Origin: Paenibacillus illinoisensis NBRC 15959
GTDB lineage: Bacteria; Bacillota; Bacilli; Paenibacillales; Paenibacillaceae
DNA length: 64,000 nucleotides
Assembly (NCBI RefSeq): GCF_004000925.1
Contig: NZ_BIME01000004.1
Coordinates: forward strand, 186,001 to 250,000
Direction: 5' to 3'
The notes under the pieces are model-generated. The model was not told the DNA's origin, made no database searches, and saw only the letters and a list, made by a program, of their open reading frames with translations. The position numbers and the translations under genes are program-made. This document shows, piece after piece, positions 9,417-19,218 of this stretch (within the stretch, counting starts at the first letter, position 1; every line of letters begins with the position of its first letter).

Positions 9417-10367
9417 TTGTTTCACCACATAACCGTACTCAAAGAAGAGGCAACAGAGGGATTAAACATCAAGCAGGACGGTATATACGTGGACTGCACT
9501 TTAGGTGGAGGAGGACATAGTTCCGTCATTGCTTCCAAGCTCGGTCCAGGGGGAAGGCTTATCGCACTGGATCAGGACGATTGGGCATTGGATAATGCGC
9601 GCGAGAAGCTTGCTTCGTATGGAGATCGCATCACGCTTGTGAAAACGAATTTCCGTGATCTGGAGCAGGTTCTGAAAGAACTGGATGTGCCAATGAAGGA
9701 CGGCGTGCCGCAGGTGGATGGCATTTTGTACGATTTGGGTGTGTCATCACCTCAATTCGATGAAGGAGAACGTGGATTTAGTTACAATCACGATGCTCCG
9801 CTGGACATGAGGATGGATCAGGATGCATTTCTGACAGCCAAAGAGATTGTCAACGAATGGCCTGAAGAGGAGATTGCCCGAATTTTATATCGTTATGGTG
9901 AAGAAAAGTTTTCAAGAAGAATTGCCCGCGTCATTGTGGAAAAACGAAGCCAGGCTGTTATCGAGACCACAGGAGAGCTAGTGGAATTGATCAAGGAAGG
10001 CATCCCGGCTGCTGCTCGCCGTACAGGTGGACATCCGGCGAAGCGCAGTTTTCAGGCTTTGCGGATTGCAGTTAATGATGAACTGGGTGCGTTTGAAGAA
10101 GCATTGCATCAGGCGGTTCGGTGTCTTGCACCAGGTGGACGTGTATCTGTTATTACCTTTCACTCGCTTGAGGATCGGATTTGCAAGCAAATATTCAGCA
10201 GTTATCTGGAGAAGTGTACGTGCCCGCCTGACTTTCCGTTATGCGTGTGCGGCGGTAAAGGTGTACTGCGTTTAGTCAACAGAAAACCGCTGATTCCGAC
10301 GGATACGGAACTGGCCGAGAACTCCCGTGCACGTTCAGCTAAACTGCGCGTAGCCGAGAAACTGTAA
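9417..10367 (+). CDS. rsmH: 16S rRNA (cytosine-1402-N4)-methyltransferase RsmH (MraW)
   Basis: A 316-residue SAM-dependent methyltransferase that modifies C1402 in the ribosomal P site. Motifs: [10 protein letters not shown] (SAM-binding loop, about residues 31-40), [18 protein letters not shown] near residue 105 and the [23 protein letters not shown] block. The start is TTG with AGGAGGGG upstream. It is the usual second gene of the dcw cluster. [14 protein letters not shown] segment near the C-terminus gives a Cys cluster often seen in the family. Confidence 0.95.
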   Translation: MFHHITVLKEEATEGLNIKQDGIYVDCTLGGGGHSSVIASKLGPGGRLIALDQDDWALDNAREKLASYGDRITLVKTNFRDLEQVLKELDVPMKDGVPQVDGILYDLGVSSPQFDEGERGFSYNHDAPLDMRMDQDAFLTAKEIVNEWPEEEIARILYRYGEEKFSRRIARVIVEKRSQAVIETTGELVELIKEGIPAAARRTGGHPAKRSFQALRIAVNDELGAFEEALHQAVRCLAPGGRVSVITFHSLEDRICKQIFSSYLEKCTCPPDFPLCVCGGKGVLRLVNRKPLIPTDTELAENSRARSAKLRVAEKL

Positions 10368-10394
10368 ACCAAGAGCGAAGGAGAGAGTCTTTGT

Positions 10395-10823
10395 ATGGCA
10401 TATACACGTGGTAACCTTGCAGTGAAAGAAAAAGCAACCCAAGAACGTGTGACGCAGCAGAGGTACAAGGAAACCACCAAAGTGGTGACTCGTCGTACGG
10501 GTCTTCCTGCACGAGAGAAATTCTTGTATCTGATGACATTGATCGTCTGTATCGTTATCGGTGGTGCACTGATGTGGCGTTATGCTCATATCTATGATCT
10601 GAACAAACAGGCTCAATCAACGTTGTCCGAGACAAGAAAAGCGGAGAAAACCATCGCAGACCTGCAGGTTGAAAAGGAAAGACTGAACAATTTGGTTATT
10701 GAAAATGCACGCAAACTTGGCTATGTAGAAGCGTCCGGCAAAGACGTTATAATCGTGCCTCGTTCAACAGGTGTAACGAGCTCACTGGATACAGAGTCGT
10801 CTTCGGATACAGCAAGTAAGTAA
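10395..10823 (+). CDS. ftsL: Cell division protein FtsL
   Basis: A 142-residue bitopic membrane protein. It has a basic cytoplasmic tail of about 48 residues, one membrane span (YLMTLIVCIVIGGALMW, about residues 45-65) and an extracellular coiled coil rich in Gln/Glu/Leu (residues 70-115), then a short Ser/Thr-rich end. FtsL bridges DivIC and DivIB and helps activate septal peptidoglycan synthesis. Sequence similarity across the family is low, so the call rests on topology, size and position between rsmH and the class B PBP gene. A clear AAGGAGAGA precedes the ATG. Confidence 0.88.
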   Translation: MAYTRGNLAVKEKATQERVTQQRYKETTKVVTRRTGLPAREKFLYLMTLIVCIVIGGALMWRYAHIYDLNKQAQSTLSETRKAEKTIADLQVEKERLNNLVIENARKLGYVEASGKDVIIVPRSTGVTSSLDTESSSDTASK

Positions 10824-10835
10824 AGAGGTGTACCG

Positions 10836-13148
10836 ATGGTAAAAAGAATAAAGATGCGCACGCTGCTTATAGGGGGATGTATTACCCTCTTTTTTCTTGT
10901 ACTGATAACCCGAATCTTTTTTATTCAAGTGGTAAACAGCAGTACCTGGCAAGGATATGCCTCCGAGCTGGTGGAACGTGAGCAGACGATTAAGGCAAGC
11001 CGGGGGTCTATTACGGATCGGAACGGCAACATTCTGGCAACAGATGCACCGGCATATACGGTATCGGTCAATCCCGAGATGATCAATGAACTTGGGATTG
11101 AAGATGTCGTTACGACCAAGCTCGCAGCAATACTTGGCAAGAATGAAAGTGAAATGCGTGCTTTGGTGACTGCCAAAGATAAAAAAGGGAAATTTTACAA
11201 ACAGCGCGAGGTGCGAAGTGAGGGTTACAAAATCAGCCCGGAACTGGCAGCTAAAGTAACCGCGCTGAGGGAAGAACTGAAGGAAGAATACAAAGCTCAG
11301 AACGCCATCGTAATGGCACAGGAATCGAAGCGGTTTTACCCCGAAGAGACGCTTGCATCGCATCTTCTGGGTTACATGAGTCGTGACGGTAAAGCTGTAA
11401 ACGGGCTTGAAGTTTCGTATGATGAAGAACTGACGGGCACTGATGGTTACCTGAACTACCAAAAGGATGCCAAAGGCATCAAGCTTCCTGATTCTCAGGA
11501 TAACTATCTTCCACCTCAAAACGGAAATAACCTGAAGCTGACGATTGATGATACCATTCAATTTTACATTGAAGATGCCATTAAGGAAGCAGTTGCTCAG
11601 TATAATCCGCTCAGTATGACCGTCATTGCAGCAGATCCAAACACGATGGAAATATTGGGCATGGCGAACTGGCCGAATTTTAATCCCAATACGTACTGGG
11701 AAACCCCGGATCAAAAAGATTTCATCAATCATGCAACACAGTCCATCTACGAACCAGGCTCAACATTTAAGATTGTTACATTGGCTGGTGCTGTAGAAGA
11801 GAAGCTGTTTGATCCAAACGCGACGTTTGAATCAAAACGAATTAATATTGGCGGATATTCAATCAGTGATAATGGCCACACTTATGGTACGATTTCCTAT
11901 CTCGAAGGCGTCAAACGTTCAAGTAACGTTGCCTTTGTTAATCTCGGTTACAACATGCTTGGCGGCGAACGTTTGCGTCATTACATAGACGAATTCGGAT
12001 TCGGCCAAAAAACGGGAATTGATCTGCCGAGCGAGTCGGCCTCACCGATCAAACCATTGGTTTATAAGTCCGAAATTGCAACAGCAGCCTATGGTCACGG
12101 TTTGGTTCAAGTAACCCCGATTCAGCAGGTGGCTGCCATCTCGGCCATTGCCAACGGCGGAAAACTGATGGTTCCACATCTGGTGAAGGAAATCATCAAT
12201 CCAAATGACGGAACAACTGAAGTGACCAAGCCAAAAGAGGTCCGCCAGGTCATCTCCAAGGAATCTGCAAAACTGGTAAGTGGCTATTTGGAACAGGTTG
12301 TAGCAGACCAGCAGATCGGTACTGGGCGCAAGGCCTATATAGAAGGATACCGGGTTGCTGGTAAAACGGGAACAGCAAGAAAATGGGTGAACGGGGAATA
12401 TAGTAAAACCAAAGATGTCGTTTCGTTTATCGGATTTGCCCCTGTTAACAATCCCAAAATTGCGATGCTAGTCGTCATTGACCAACCGAGTGGAACCAAC
12501 ATTGGTGGTGGTGCTGCAGCAGCTCCTGTATTCAAAAAGATTGTCAGTCAGACCCTGCAATACATGGGTGTTCCGAAAGATACGACAAAGACCACGGACA
12601 AAAAGGCAGCTACCGTCGTTCAGACGAAGACTCCTGACTTGACTGGGAAAACAGCCAAACAGGCTAGAAGCCAGCTTCTAAACGCAGGAATTGCTTACGA
12701 GACCCTAGGGAAGGGCGAGAGTGTTATTCGCCAGTACCCTGCGGCAGGCGAATTAATGAACCCAGGTCAGCGAATCTATCTGCTTACGGAAGACAGCAGC
12801 AGTATGAAAGTTCCTGATCTCACAGGCGAATCGCTTCGGGATGCCATGGAAGTTCTTTCACTCATGAAAGTGGGAGTAATTGTCAAGGGTGAGGGTTATG
12901 TCGTGAGTCAAAAGGAGCAGGTCTCCGGGGAACAGCGGACCATACAGCTCACATTGCAGACTGCCAAGGCCGCAGTAACCGGCATAGCGGATGAAGATCC
13001 TGAGTCTTCAGATGCTGCATTGGAGGAAGAGGGGACAGCAGAAGAGTCCAGCAAGACAGAAGAAACGGGGAACTCGGATGGAACCGAGGCTCCAACCAAT
13101 GAGACGGACTCGTCTTCTGGTGCCGCGATTGATCCGGTGCTCCCATAA
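10836..13148 (+). CDS. pbpB: Septal class B penicillin-binding protein with two PASTA domains
   Basis: A 770-residue transpeptidase (PBP2B/FtsI type) that cross-links peptidoglycan at the septum. There is one N-terminal membrane anchor (residues 8-30), the dimerisation domain beginning with ASRGSITDRNGNILA, and a transpeptidase domain with nucleophile Ser309 in STFK, S362-x-N364, and K510-T-G-T. Two PASTA domains follow, each opening with PDLTG (about 598-655 and 656-710). The last 55 residues are an acidic Ser/Glu/Thr-rich tail, probably disordered and outside the membrane. The start ATG has AGAGGTG upstream. It lies between ftsL and spoVD. Confidence 0.94.
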   Translation: MVKRIKMRTLLIGGCITLFFLVLITRIFFIQVVNSSTWQGYASELVEREQTIKASRGSITDRNGNILATDAPAYTVSVNPEMINELGIEDVVTTKLAAILGKNESEMRALVTAKDKKGKFYKQREVRSEGYKISPELAAKVTALREELKEEYKAQNAIVMAQESKRFYPEETLASHLLGYMSRDGKAVNGLEVSYDEELTGTDGYLNYQKDAKGIKLPDSQDNYLPPQNGNNLKLTIDDTIQFYIEDAIKEAVAQYNPLSMTVIAADPNTMEILGMANWPNFNPNTYWETPDQKDFINHATQSIYEPGSTFKIVTLAGAVEEKLFDPNATFESKRINIGGYSISDNGHTYGTISYLEGVKRSSNVAFVNLGYNMLGGERLRHYIDEFGFGQKTGIDLPSESASPIKPLVYKSEIATAAYGHGLVQVTPIQQVAAISAIANGGKLMVPHLVKEIINPNDGTTEVTKPKEVRQVISKESAKLVSGYLEQVVADQQIGTGRKAYIEGYRVAGKTGTARKWVNGEYSKTKDVVSFIGFAPVNNPKIAMLVVIDQPSGTNIGGGAAAAPVFKKIVSQTLQYMGVPKDTTKTTDKKAATVVQTKTPDLTGKTAKQARSQLLNAGIAYETLGKGESVIRQYPAAGELMNPGQRIYLLTEDSSSMKVPDLTGESLRDAMEVLSLMKVGVIVKGEGYVVSQKEQVSGEQRTIQLTLQTAKAAVTGIADEDPESSDAALEEEGTAEESSKTEETGNSDGTEAPTNETDSSSGAAIDPVLP

Positions 13149-13187
13149 CCATTGAATTTATAGCTTGTTCTAACCCCCGGTTGTCCC

Positions 13188-13219
13188 GAATATTCATGAA
13201 TGAACGAGGTCATGATTTT
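13188..13219 (+). promoter_or_regulatory. Possible SigE-type promoter before spoVD
   Basis: GAATATT (13188-13194) and CATGATTT (13211-13218), 16 bp apart, loosely resemble the mother-cell SigE consensus (ATATT and CATACAnT). In Bacillus subtilis spoVD is SigE-dependent. The spacing is slightly long and the -10 imperfect, so this is tentative. Confidence 0.3.
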
Positions 13220-13242
13220 GGGACGAGTGGGGGGATCTTTTC

Positions 13243-15207
13243 GTGAAGGGTTCAAGTGTAAATTTACGGCGCAGGCTGTTATGGAGTTTGCTCATTTTGG
13301 TATTGTTATTTTCGGCCCTGGTGATCAGGCTTGCTTATGTACAACTCGGGAAAGGCCCGGAATTGTCTGCGAAAGCGGAAGAGTCCTGGCGGCGGAACAT
13401 TCCATACTCAGCCAAACGGGGAGAGATCTTGGATCGCAATGGTACCTCTCTTGCCTATAATGTAACTACACCGACGATTATGGCGATTCCGGCTCAAGTC
13501 AAGGAAGCGGAGACTACAGCGAAGGCACTAGCCCCTTTACTTGGAATGACTGAAGAGAAAGTGCTGGCAACCATCAAGAAAAGAGAACTGATTGTACGAC
13601 TACAACCCGGCGGCCGCAAAATTACGATGGAGAAAGCTCAGCGCATTCGTGATTTGAAGCTTCCGGGTATCGTTGTTGCAGAGGATAATAAACGATTCTA
13701 TCCTTATGATGATCTGGCTGCTCACATTCTTGGTTTTACGGGGATTGATAACCAAGGATTGACCGGGGTCGAAAAAAGGTATGATGAGAAGTTGACCGGT
13801 TTAAATGGCAGTGTGTCCTACTTGTCCGATGCGGCCGGAAGGCTTATGCCGGGCTCATCTGAGAAGTATGTGGAACCAAGAGATGGTCTTAACCTGGAGC
13901 TGACGATCGACAAATCGATCCAATCCATTATGGAAAGGGAACTGGATCAGGCCATGGTCAAATTCCAGGCGAACTCCGCTCTGGCTATCGCCATGAACCC
14001 GAAGACGGGTGAAGTCCTCGGCATGGCCAGCAGACCAGGGTATGAACCAGCGGATTACCAGCAGTATCCGTCTGAAATCTATAACCGGAATTTACCGATA
14101 TGGATGACATACGAACCGGGTTCAACTTTTAAAATCATTACTTTGGCGGCAGCATTGGAAGAGAAGAAGGTGAATCTGCAGCAGGATCAGTTCTTTGATC
14201 CAGGATATGTTGAGGTTGGAGGTGCCCGGCTGCGCTGCTGGAAAAAAGGCGGCCATGGGAGTCAAACCTTCCTGCAAGTCGTGGAAAACTCCTGCAATCC
14301 CGGGTTTGTCGCTCTAGGTCAAAAGCTGGGTAAAGAGTCCTTGTTTTCTTACATCAAAAACTTTGGATTTGGAACCAAAACAGGTATTGATCTTAGCGGC
14401 GAGGCAAGTGGTATTTTGTTCAAGCTGTCCCGAGTGGGTCCTGTGGAGCTTGCGACAACAGCCTTTGGGCAAGGCGTTTCGGTCACCCCCATTCAGCAAG
14501 TGGCGGCCGTCTCGGCTGCCATCAATGGAGGCAAGCTCTACAAACCTTATGTAACCAAAGCGTGGGTTCATCCCGAAACGGGTGAAGTGATGGAAGAAGT
14601 CAAGCCAGAACTTGTGCGGCAGGTCATTTCGGAAGACACATCCAAGCAGGTTCGTGAGGCTTTGGAAAGTGTTGTTGCAAAAGGCACAGGAAGACCGGCG
14701 TTCATCGACGGATATCGGGTAGGCGGCAAAACAGGTACAGCCCAGAAGGTTATTAACGGACGTTATTCCTCTACCGAGCATATTGTATCCTTTATTGGCT
14801 TTGCTCCGGCAGATGATCCACAGATCGTAGTGTACACGGCTGTCGATAATCCAAAAGGGATTCAGTTCGGGGGTGTCGTTGCAGCTCCGATTGTACAGAA
14901 TATTCTTGAAGACTCGCTGCACTATATGAATGTTCCTGTGCGCAAGGATCAGGTTGCGAAAGAATACAAGTATGGCGAAACCAAAATTGTTACGGTTCCC
15001 GATCTCACAGGTGCAACGGTAGAAGATCTGTATGAAGATCTCAACATGAACTTTATGCTGGCTAAGTCCGGCAGTGGGAAGTACGTAATTAACCAGGCTC
15101 CGAAGCCAGGAGCAAGGGTGGAGCAGGGCTCTACCATACGAATCTATATGAGTGATGTGCTGAAAGAAGCACACGATCATACAGGGGAAGCAGGACAGGA
15201 GCCTTAA
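13243..15207 (+). CDS. spoVD: Stage V sporulation protein D (class B PBP)
   Basis: A 654-residue class B penicillin-binding protein used for spore cortex peptidoglycan. It has a membrane anchor (about residues 8-32), the AKRGEILDRNGTSLAYN dimerisation motif, the catalytic STFK with Ser294, SCNPGF as the S-x-N motif, KTGT at K496 and a single C-terminal PASTA domain (PDLTGATVEDLYEDL). One PASTA domain and tandem position after pbpB are typical of SpoVD. The start is GTG at 13243 with a GTGGGGGG site upstream. It partners the SEDS protein SpoVE encoded further down the cluster. Confidence 0.92.
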   Translation: MKGSSVNLRRRLLWSLLILVLLFSALVIRLAYVQLGKGPELSAKAEESWRRNIPYSAKRGEILDRNGTSLAYNVTTPTIMAIPAQVKEAETTAKALAPLLGMTEEKVLATIKKRELIVRLQPGGRKITMEKAQRIRDLKLPGIVVAEDNKRFYPYDDLAAHILGFTGIDNQGLTGVEKRYDEKLTGLNGSVSYLSDAAGRLMPGSSEKYVEPRDGLNLELTIDKSIQSIMERELDQAMVKFQANSALAIAMNPKTGEVLGMASRPGYEPADYQQYPSEIYNRNLPIWMTYEPGSTFKIITLAAALEEKKVNLQQDQFFDPGYVEVGGARLRCWKKGGHGSQTFLQVVENSCNPGFVALGQKLGKESLFSYIKNFGFGTKTGIDLSGEASGILFKLSRVGPVELATTAFGQGVSVTPIQQVAAVSAAINGGKLYKPYVTKAWVHPETGEVMEEVKPELVRQVISEDTSKQVREALESVVAKGTGRPAFIDGYRVGGKTGTAQKVINGRYSSTEHIVSFIGFAPADDPQIVVYTAVDNPKGIQFGGVVAAPIVQNILEDSLHYMNVPVRKDQVAKEYKYGETKIVTVPDLTGATVEDLYEDLNMNFMLAKSGSGKYVINQAPKPGARVEQGSTIRIYMSDVLKEAHDHTGEAGQEP

Positions 15208-15224
15208 CCGGCTCCAGGTCCTAG

Positions 15225-15252
15225 CGCAACAAAATTCAAAAAGTTGCGTTTC
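15225..15252 (+). terminator. Weak hairpin after spoVD
   Basis: CGCAAC (15225-15230) pairs with GTTGCG (15243-15248), followed by only a few T. It sits in the 124-bp spoVD-murE gap and may reduce read-through. No other feature stands out in this gap. Confidence 0.35.
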
Positions 15253-15331
15253 ATTAAATGGCTATATGGACGATATTAATAAAAAGAAATGCCTTGAGCA
15301 GAAGTAAACTTGGAGAAGTGAGGTTATTCAT

Positions 15332-16819
15332 GTGCTTTTAAAACAATTTGCATCGAAGCTGACAACTGCACGCCTGATTGGCGAGCCTAATACAGAATGC
15401 CAAAACTTACAGACAGATTCCCGCCAGGTTCAACCGGGAGATCTGTTTATCTGTCTTCCGGGACATACGGTAGATGGACATGATTATGCGGAAAAAGCTG
15501 TGAATGCCGGAGCGGTAGCACTGGTCGTGGAACGACAACTGGAACTACCTGTACCGCAGCTGCTGGTCAAAGACAGTCGTTTTGCAATGGCAGTCCTTGC
15601 AGACTCTTTCTTTGACTCACCAAGCCATAAGATGAATATGATTGGTGTAACGGGAACGAACGGAAAGACAACCACCACCTATCTGATTGAAAAGATCATG
15701 AGTGATCATGGACAGAAGACAGGTTTGATTGGTACCATTCAAATGCGTTACGACGGGCGGACCTATCCAATGTCGGGAACTACACCAGAAGCACTCGATC
15801 TGCAGCGCAGTCTGTATGATATGGTTCAAGCGGGGACGGACTGCTGCGTTATGGAGGTCTCCTCACATGCGCTGGAGCAGGGACGTGTAAAAGGAACCAA
15901 TTTCCGTACTGCGGTATTCACCAACTTGACTCAAGATCATCTGGACTATCATAATTCCATGGAAGAGTACCGCGCAGCAAAAGGCCTGTTCTTTGCAAGA
16001 CTTGGCAACGAGTTTGCAGAGGACGCCTCCCGTCGCAAATTTGCGGTCATTAACGCTGACGATCCATCGGCCAATTATTTCAAATCAGTGACTGCAGCTG
16101 AAGTCATTACATATGGCATGGAAGATAATGCTGATGTACGGGCATCCAACATCTCGATTACATCGCAGGGTACATCATTCCATGTGGATACATTCGCAGG
16201 CAGTACAGACATTAACTTGCGCATGGTAGGGAAATTCAACGTATATAACGCCATGGCAGCTATCTCTGCTGCACTTGTTGAAGGAGTACCCTTGGAAGAG
16301 ATTAAACGCAGTCTTGAGACGGTTCCTGGTGTGGATGGACGTGTTGAAGCCGTAGACGAAGGTCAGTCATTTGCTGTTATTGTGGACTACGCTCATACAC
16401 CAGACGGCTTGGAAAACGTATTGCGAACGGTAAAAGAGTTTGCCGAAGGTCGAGTCATCTGTGTATTCGGATGTGGGGGAGACCGGGATCGGACCAAACG
16501 TCCATTAATGGGGAAAATTGCAGCGAAGTATAGTGACATTGTATTTGTAACTTCTGACAATCCACGTACAGAGGATCCGGATCTGATTCTCAAAGATATT
16601 GAAGTAGGTCTGGTAGAAGAAGGCGTACCATCTGATCGTTATCTCATGGTCGTAGATCGTCGTCAGGCAATACATGAAGCTATTGAAATGGCAAGCCCAG
16701 CCGATGTAGTATTGATTGCGGGCAAGGGTCATGAGACCTATCAAATTATCGGAACAACCAAAACGGATTTCGATGATCGGATCATAGCCAAAGAGGCGAT
16801 AAGGGGCAAATCCAATTGA
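15332..16819 (+). CDS. murE: UDP-MurNAc-L-Ala-D-Glu:meso-diaminopimelate ligase
   Basis: A 495-residue Mur ligase that adds the third amino acid of the stem peptide. Domains: an N-terminal UDP-binding domain, a central ATPase with GVTGTNGKTTT (about residues 107-117), and a C-terminal domain with GCGGDRDRTKRPLMG and DNPR at residues 409-412. The DNPR motif is the known signature of meso-DAP-specific MurE, so the wall is predicted to be DAP-type. The start is GTG at 15332; the overlapping ATG is out of frame and stops at once. The stop overlaps the murF start by 4 nt. Confidence 0.95.
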   Translation: MLLKQFASKLTTARLIGEPNTECQNLQTDSRQVQPGDLFICLPGHTVDGHDYAEKAVNAGAVALVVERQLELPVPQLLVKDSRFAMAVLADSFFDSPSHKMNMIGVTGTNGKTTTTYLIEKIMSDHGQKTGLIGTIQMRYDGRTYPMSGTTPEALDLQRSLYDMVQAGTDCCVMEVSSHALEQGRVKGTNFRTAVFTNLTQDHLDYHNSMEEYRAAKGLFFARLGNEFAEDASRRKFAVINADDPSANYFKSVTAAEVITYGMEDNADVRASNISITSQGTSFHVDTFAGSTDINLRMVGKFNVYNAMAAISAALVEGVPLEEIKRSLETVPGVDGRVEAVDEGQSFAVIVDYAHTPDGLENVLRTVKEFAEGRVICVFGCGGDRDRTKRPLMGKIAAKYSDIVFVTSDNPRTEDPDLILKDIEVGLVEEGVPSDRYLMVVDRRQAIHEAIEMASPADVVLIAGKGHETYQIIGTTKTDFDDRIIAKEAIRGKSN

Positions 16820-18225
16820 TAAAAAGAACATTAGCGCAATTGGCCGAAATGTGCGGAGGAACACTAAACGACTACACTGCTTACGGTGACATCCGCGTTG
16901 AAGGTGTATTTACGGATTCACGCAAGCCAGTAGAAGGCAGTTTGTTTATCCCGCTTGTCGGCGAGAGGTTTGACGGACACGAATTTGTGCAAGCTTGTTT
17001 AGAAAAGGGAGCCGCAGGGGCGTTATGGCAGAATGACCATGGTGTTCCCCCGCAGGGAGGAGCAGTCATCGTCGTTGAAGACACGCTGGCAGCCCTGCAG
17101 GGGCTTGCATCTGCCTATCTGGCCGAGAGCCAAACTTCCGTGGTGGGCATTACCGGCAGCAATGGCAAAACAACAACCAAGGACATTGTGGATGCCATTC
17201 TCTCTACCAAATTCAAGGTGCATAAGACGCAGGGAAACTTCAACAATCATATCGGACTTCCACTTACGGTGCTAAGCATGGAACAAGATACCGAGATTGT
17301 GATTCTGGAAATGGGCATGAGCGGCCGCAGAGAAATCGAGGTATTGTCTTTGATTACTCAGCCGGATATCGCCATCATTACGAATATTGGTGAATCCCAT
17401 CTGCTGCAGCTTGGCTCCAGGCTGGAGATTGCCAGAGCAAAAGCCGAAATTGCTGCAGGCATGAAACCAGGTGGCCTGTTAATTTATAACGGAGACGAGC
17501 CGTTGATTAAGCAGGTTCTGGCTGAAGCGGAAACGAAGCAGCCCGAGGGAATGAAACGATTTACATTTGGACTTCAGACAGACAATGATGATTACCCGAC
17601 AGGACTCATGAATGCGCAGAACGGTGTTGTTTTCACGACAAAACAGTTGGGGGAACAAGCACTTACGCTTCCTCTGCTGGGTACACACAATGTCGTTAAC
17701 TGTCTGGCTGCACTTGCAGTTGCACGTCACTTTGGTGTAACAGCCGAACAGATTGCCTCCGGGTTATCCAGCTTGAAACTGACGGGCATGCGTATTGAGG
17801 TTATTCAAGGAGTCAGCGGACTAACGATGCTTAATGATGCCTACAATGCAAGTCCAACGTCGATGAAAGCAGCTATTGATGTGTTGGATGGACTCAAAGG
17901 TTATCGCTCTCGAGTAGCCGTACTTGGAGATATGTTGGAACTTGGACCTCAGGAAGAGGAGCTTCACCGTGGTATCGGAGAGTATATTACGCCTGGGAAA
18001 ATGGACATGGTGCTAACCTATGGACCGTTATCGGTGAATATAGCAGAGGGTGCAAAACTGCACATGCCGGCAGAAGCCGTACATGCATTTGAAAACAAGG
18101 AAGAGATGACCCGTTACCTGCTGGAAAAATTGCATCCCAGAGACGTCGTTTTGTTCAAGGCCTCCCGGGGCATGAAGCTGGAGGACGTGGTCGAATCACT
18201 AAAAATAGCATCATTACAGAATTGA
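16816..18225 (+). CDS. murF: UDP-MurNAc-tripeptide:D-Ala-D-Ala ligase
   Basis: A 469-residue Mur ligase that completes the pentapeptide precursor. It contains the ATP-binding GITGSNGKTTTKD (about residues 110-122), NFNNHIGLPLTVL, LEMGMSGRREI and NDAYNASPTSM motifs typical of MurF. It starts at TTG 16816 inside the last codons of murE, with AAGGGG 9 nt upstream, implying coupled translation. mraY follows after about 20 nt. Confidence 0.95.
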   Translation: MIKRTLAQLAEMCGGTLNDYTAYGDIRVEGVFTDSRKPVEGSLFIPLVGERFDGHEFVQACLEKGAAGALWQNDHGVPPQGGAVIVVEDTLAALQGLASAYLAESQTSVVGITGSNGKTTTKDIVDAILSTKFKVHKTQGNFNNHIGLPLTVLSMEQDTEIVILEMGMSGRREIEVLSLITQPDIAIITNIGESHLLQLGSRLEIARAKAEIAAGMKPGGLLIYNGDEPLIKQVLAEAETKQPEGMKRFTFGLQTDNDDYPTGLMNAQNGVVFTTKQLGEQALTLPLLGTHNVVNCLAALAVARHFGVTAEQIASGLSSLKLTGMRIEVIQGVSGLTMLNDAYNASPTSMKAAIDVLDGLKGYRSRVAVLGDMLELGPQEEELHRGIGEYITPGKMDMVLTYGPLSVNIAEGAKLHMPAEAVHAFENKEEMTRYLLEKLHPRDVVLFKASRGMKLEDVVESLKIASLQN

Positions 18226-18246
18226 GTAGACTAGAGGGGTGAACCC

Positions 18247-19215
18247 ATGGATTTTCAGGTATTACTGTTAACAATCGGCGTTTCATTTATTTTGGCGGTG
18301 ATTGCTGCACCGCTATTGATTCCATTACTTCGCCGAATGAAATTCGGACAGCAGGTTCGGGAAGACGGGCCGCAGAGCCATCTGAAAAAGAGCGGGACGC
18401 CGACGATGGGCGGGGTTGTGATCCTGCTTGCATTTACATTAGCCTTTTTGAAGTTTTCAGCAGTCAAAAATACGGATTTCTATGTGCTGCTCGTGGCTAC
18501 GCTCGGTTTTGGCCTGATCGGCTTCCTGGATGACTACATCAAGATTGTATTCAAACGTTCTCTGGGACTGACCGCCAGACAAAAAATGCTGGGACAGCTG
18601 TTTTTCAGCGCCGTGATGTGTTTCTTGCTCATTCAAAATGGGCACAGCACAGCGATCTCGATCCCTGGAACATCCGTCTCCTTCGACTGGACGGGGTGGT
18701 TCTATTATCCGTTTGTCGTGTTCATGATGCTCGCGATCACCAATGCCGTTAACTTTACGGATGGACTGGATGGTCTACTGTCTGGTATCAGCGCTATTGC
18801 GTTTGGGGCGTTTGCAATTGTAGCGATGCAGGCGACGTCTATGCCGGCAGCGGTATGTGCAGCAGCCATGATTGGTGCTGTGCTTGGTTTTCTTGTATAC
18901 AATGCGCATCCGGCCAAAGTGTTTATGGGAGACACGGGCTCACTAGGTATTGGTGGTGCCATTGGTGCCGTTGCCATTGTTACGAAGACGGAGCTTCTTT
19001 TTGTAATCATTGGTGGTGTGTTCGTCATCGAGATTCTATCCGTTATTATTCAAGTGGTATCGTTCAAGACCCGGGGCAAGCGTGTATTCAAAATGAGTCC
19101 TATTCACCACCACTTTGAATTAAGCGGATGGTCGGAATGGCGGGTTGTTATTACTTTTTGGGCAGTTGGTGCTATTTTGGCTGCGCTCGGACTTTATCTC
19201 AACAAGGGGTTGTAA
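18247..19215 (+). CDS. mraY: Phospho-MurNAc-pentapeptide transferase
   Basis: A 322-residue integral membrane enzyme with about ten spans that transfers phospho-MurNAc-pentapeptide to undecaprenyl phosphate, giving lipid I. Hallmarks are the LDDYIKI segment, NFTDGLDGL with its catalytic Asp residues, [10 protein letters not shown] and the [11 protein letters not shown] loop. The start ATG follows AGAGGGGTGA. The length matches the family. Confidence 0.96.
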   Translation: MDFQVLLLTIGVSFILAVIAAPLLIPLLRRMKFGQQVREDGPQSHLKKSGTPTMGGVVILLAFTLAFLKFSAVKNTDFYVLLVATLGFGLIGFLDDYIKIVFKRSLGLTARQKMLGQLFFSAVMCFLLIQNGHSTAISIPGTSVSFDWTGWFYYPFVVFMMLAITNAVNFTDGLDGLLSGISAIAFGAFAIVAMQATSMPAAVCAAAMIGAVLGFLVYNAHPAKVFMGDTGSLGIGGAIGAVAIVTKTELLFVIIGGVFVIEILSVIIQVVSFKTRGKRVFKMSPIHHHFELSGWSEWRVVITFWAVGAILAALGLYLNKGL

Positions 19216-19218
19216 ATC

